Shown here: positions 25,003 to 26,088 of the stretch, piece after piece | Position numbering within the stretch: position 1 is the stretch's first letter | Layout: the number at the start of each line of letters is the position of its first letter | Source of the DNA: JBEKHT01 sp049511715 | GTDB taxonomy: Bacteria; Chloroflexota; Anaerolineae; Anaerolineales; RBG-16-64-43 | Direction: 5' to 3' | NCBI GenBank assembly: GCA_049511715.1 | Contig: JBEKXU010000041.1 | Coordinates: 1 to 26,088 of the forward strand | Length of the DNA stretch: 26,088 bases | Notes under the pieces: generated by a model | What the model was told of the DNA's origin: nothing | Database searches by the model: none | Seen by the model: the letters and a program-made list of their open reading frames with translations, nothing else | Translations under genes and position numbers: made by a program

Positions 25003-26085
25003 GTGTAATGCGTCGCTAATACCTTGACATAATATTAGGCCGGGTGTAATCTGTCGTGGATGAGTAGAAGGTCCCCGGCCATTGTCTTGAGTGCGTCCGA
25101 ACGCGCCACGCTGGATACCCTGTTGGCGGACGAGGGCATGGACAGCCAAGATATCGCTAGGGCCTTGGGGGTGTCGCGTCCCACCGTTCAGCTTTGGCGG
25201 CAGCGGTTTCTGGCCTTGCGGGTTACGGGCCTGGAGAAGGATGCGCCTCGGCCGGGTCGCAAGCCGCGCCTGTCGGCGGAGAAGATCAAGGTGGTGGTGG
25301 AGGCGACCTTGCACAGCACCCCGGCGAATGCCACTCACTGGAGCACACGGAGTATGGCCAAGGCGCAGGGACTGTCGGAGGCCAGCGTTCGCCGGATCTG
25401 GAAGCAACATCACCTCAAGCCCCATCTCCTCGAGAGCTTCAAGCTTAGCCACGACCCGCGCTTTGTCGAGAAGTTGCAAGATATCGTTGGGCTGTACCTC
25501 AATCCCCCAGACAAGGCGTTGGTGTTGTGTGTGGATGAAAAGAGCCAAATCCAGGCCCTGGAGCGGACCCAACCGATGTTGCCGTTGAGACCTGGCCTCC
25601 CGGCCCGACAAACGCACGACTACAAGCGCAACGGTACTACGACCCTGTTCGCCGCCTTGAGCCTGCTGGACGGGCGGGTGATTGGGGATTGCATGCCGCG
25701 CCACCGCCATCAGGAATTCATTCGTTTTCTCAAACGAATCGACGCCGAGACGCCGCAGGAATTGGACCTTCATCTGATCGTGGACAATTATGGGACTCAC
25801 AAACACCCTCAGGTTCTGGCCTGGACCCAACGCCACCCTCGATTCCATCTGCATTTCACCCCAACCTCGAGTTCCTGGTTGAACTTGGTGGAACGCTGGT
25901 TCCGCGAGATCACCGACAAGCGCATCCGCCGTGGCTCCTTTTCCAACGTCCGCGCCTTGACCACGGCCATCCAAGGGTACCTGGACAATCACAACCAAAA
26001 CCCTCAGGTCTTCGTCTGGAGCGCACCGGTGGAACGGATCTTGGCCAAGATCGCCAAATGTAAAGAAGCGTCAGACGCACCACAC
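25003..26085 (+). mobile_element. Complete IS630-family insertion sequence
   Basis: The left end GTGTAATGCGTC (25003-25014) and the complement of the right end, GTGTGGTGCGTC (26074-26085), match at ten of twelve bases. Both ends are flanked by TA (25001-25002 and 26086-26087), the target duplication of this family, with C before and G after, so the site was CTAG. The single gene is a DDE transposase filling the element. Length is about 1083 bases, normal for IS630. The window ends one base after the right target copy. Confidence 0.88.
25024..25052 (+). promoter_or_regulatory. Promoter of the right IS630 transposase
   Basis: TTGACA (25024-25029) and TAATCT (25047-25052) are 17 bases apart. 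The transposase ATG lies 7 bases after the -10 box, as in the left element, and no ribosome binding site is present, so the transcript is probably leaderless. Confidence 0.65.
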
Positions 26086-26088
26086 TAG
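25060..26088 (+). CDS. IS630-family transposase
   Basis: This is a 342-residue protein with an N-terminal helix-turn-helix (about 12-50, MDSQDIARALGVSRPTVQLW), a second DNA-binding segment to about 125, and a DDE catalytic domain. Asp159 lies in LCVDEKSQ, Asp242 in LIVDNYGTHK and Glu278 in SSSWLNLVERWF. All catalytic residues are present, so it is probably active. It cuts the element out at the TA duplications and reinserts it at TA sites. The TAG stop is built from the target TA (26086-26087) plus the following G of the flank, so the element itself brings no complete stop codon. The ATG at 25060 lies seven bases after the -10 box. Confidence 0.95.
   Translation: MSRRSPAIVLSASERATLDTLLADEGMDSQDIARALGVSRPTVQLWRQRFLALRVTGLEKDAPRPGRKPRLSAEKIKVVVEATLHSTPANATHWSTRSMAKAQGLSEASVRRIWKQHHLKPHLLESFKLSHDPRFVEKLQDIVGLYLNPPDKALVLCVDEKSQIQALERTQPMLPLRPGLPARQTHDYKRNGTTTLFAALSLLDGRVIGDCMPRHRHQEFIRFLKRIDAETPQELDLHLIVDNYGTHKHPQVLAWTQRHPRFHLHFTPTSSSWLNLVERWFREITDKRIRRGSFSNVRALTTAIQGYLDNHNQNPQVFVWSAPVERILAKIAKCKEASDAPH

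Noticed and set aside
25000..25998. Open frame of 332 codons on the minus strand
   Set aside because: Antisense to the complete IS630 transposase, which has all DDE residues.
1..26088. Composite transposon formed by the two flanking IS630 elements
   Set aside because: The two terminal sequences differ beyond the first four bases and the promoters differ in sequence, so they are not copies of one element. A 24.9-kb IS630 composite would also be unusual.

Overview
The window is GC-rich bacterial DNA. It encodes single-domain metabolic and envelope proteins, several lipoproteins, and an SGNH lipoprotein of a type I associate with Chloroflexota (Anaerolineae-like) genomes. A glycerol-1-phosphate dehydrogenase and a rubrerythrin-VIT1 fusion would also fit that group. 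The assignment is inference from protein character only; there is no rRNA or other marker gene here, and I see no tRNA and no CRISPR array.

Layout: the window is bounded by two different IS630-family insertion sequences. At the left (1-119) is the 5' end of one whose transposase reads leftward out of the window; at the right (25003-26085) is a complete one reading rightward. Each has landed at a CTAG site. The left one lies against a frameshifted membrane-protein remnant. The right one lies close to a 5'-truncated acyltransferase, with a short hairpin-rich stretch between. Between them, from left to right: a flavodoxin and a lipoprotein cyclophilin (+); an SGNH hydrolase gene broken by one amber codon, a DUF4404 protein and a large rifampicin-phosphotransferase-like PEP-utilising enzyme (-); the mechanosensitive channel MscL with a zinc-ribbon tail, a double zinc-ribbon/TPR-like protein, a rubrerythrin-VIT1 (MbfA-like) iron transporter, a universal stress protein and sn-glycerol-1-phosphate dehydrogenase (+); then the main cluster of interest on the minus strand.

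That cluster (19578 down to 14561) reads, in transcription order: a 43-residue single-helix membrane microprotein ending in WIYQGF, an MBOAT O-acyltransferase, a membrane-anchored SGNH protein, an acyl carrier protein, and a fatty acyl-AMP ligase. These match the parts of the Gram-positive Dlt machine (DltX, DltB, DltD, DltC, DltA), but the D-alanine ligase is replaced by a fatty-acyl-type adenylating enzyme. I propose it activates an acyl acid, loads it on the carrier, passes it through the MBOAT to the tyrosine of the microprotein, and lets the SGNH protein place it on an extracytoplasmic acceptor. The microprotein is short enough to be missed by ordinary gene calling. Two overlapping lipoprotein genes, the second an SGNH-like protein with Cys at the nucleophile position, are transcribed divergently from the same 92-base gap.

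The right part holds an EamA-type transporter and an MFS exporter (both -), then the acyltransferase remnant and the IS. Several intergenic stretches of 300-1200 bases carry no gene that I can defend.
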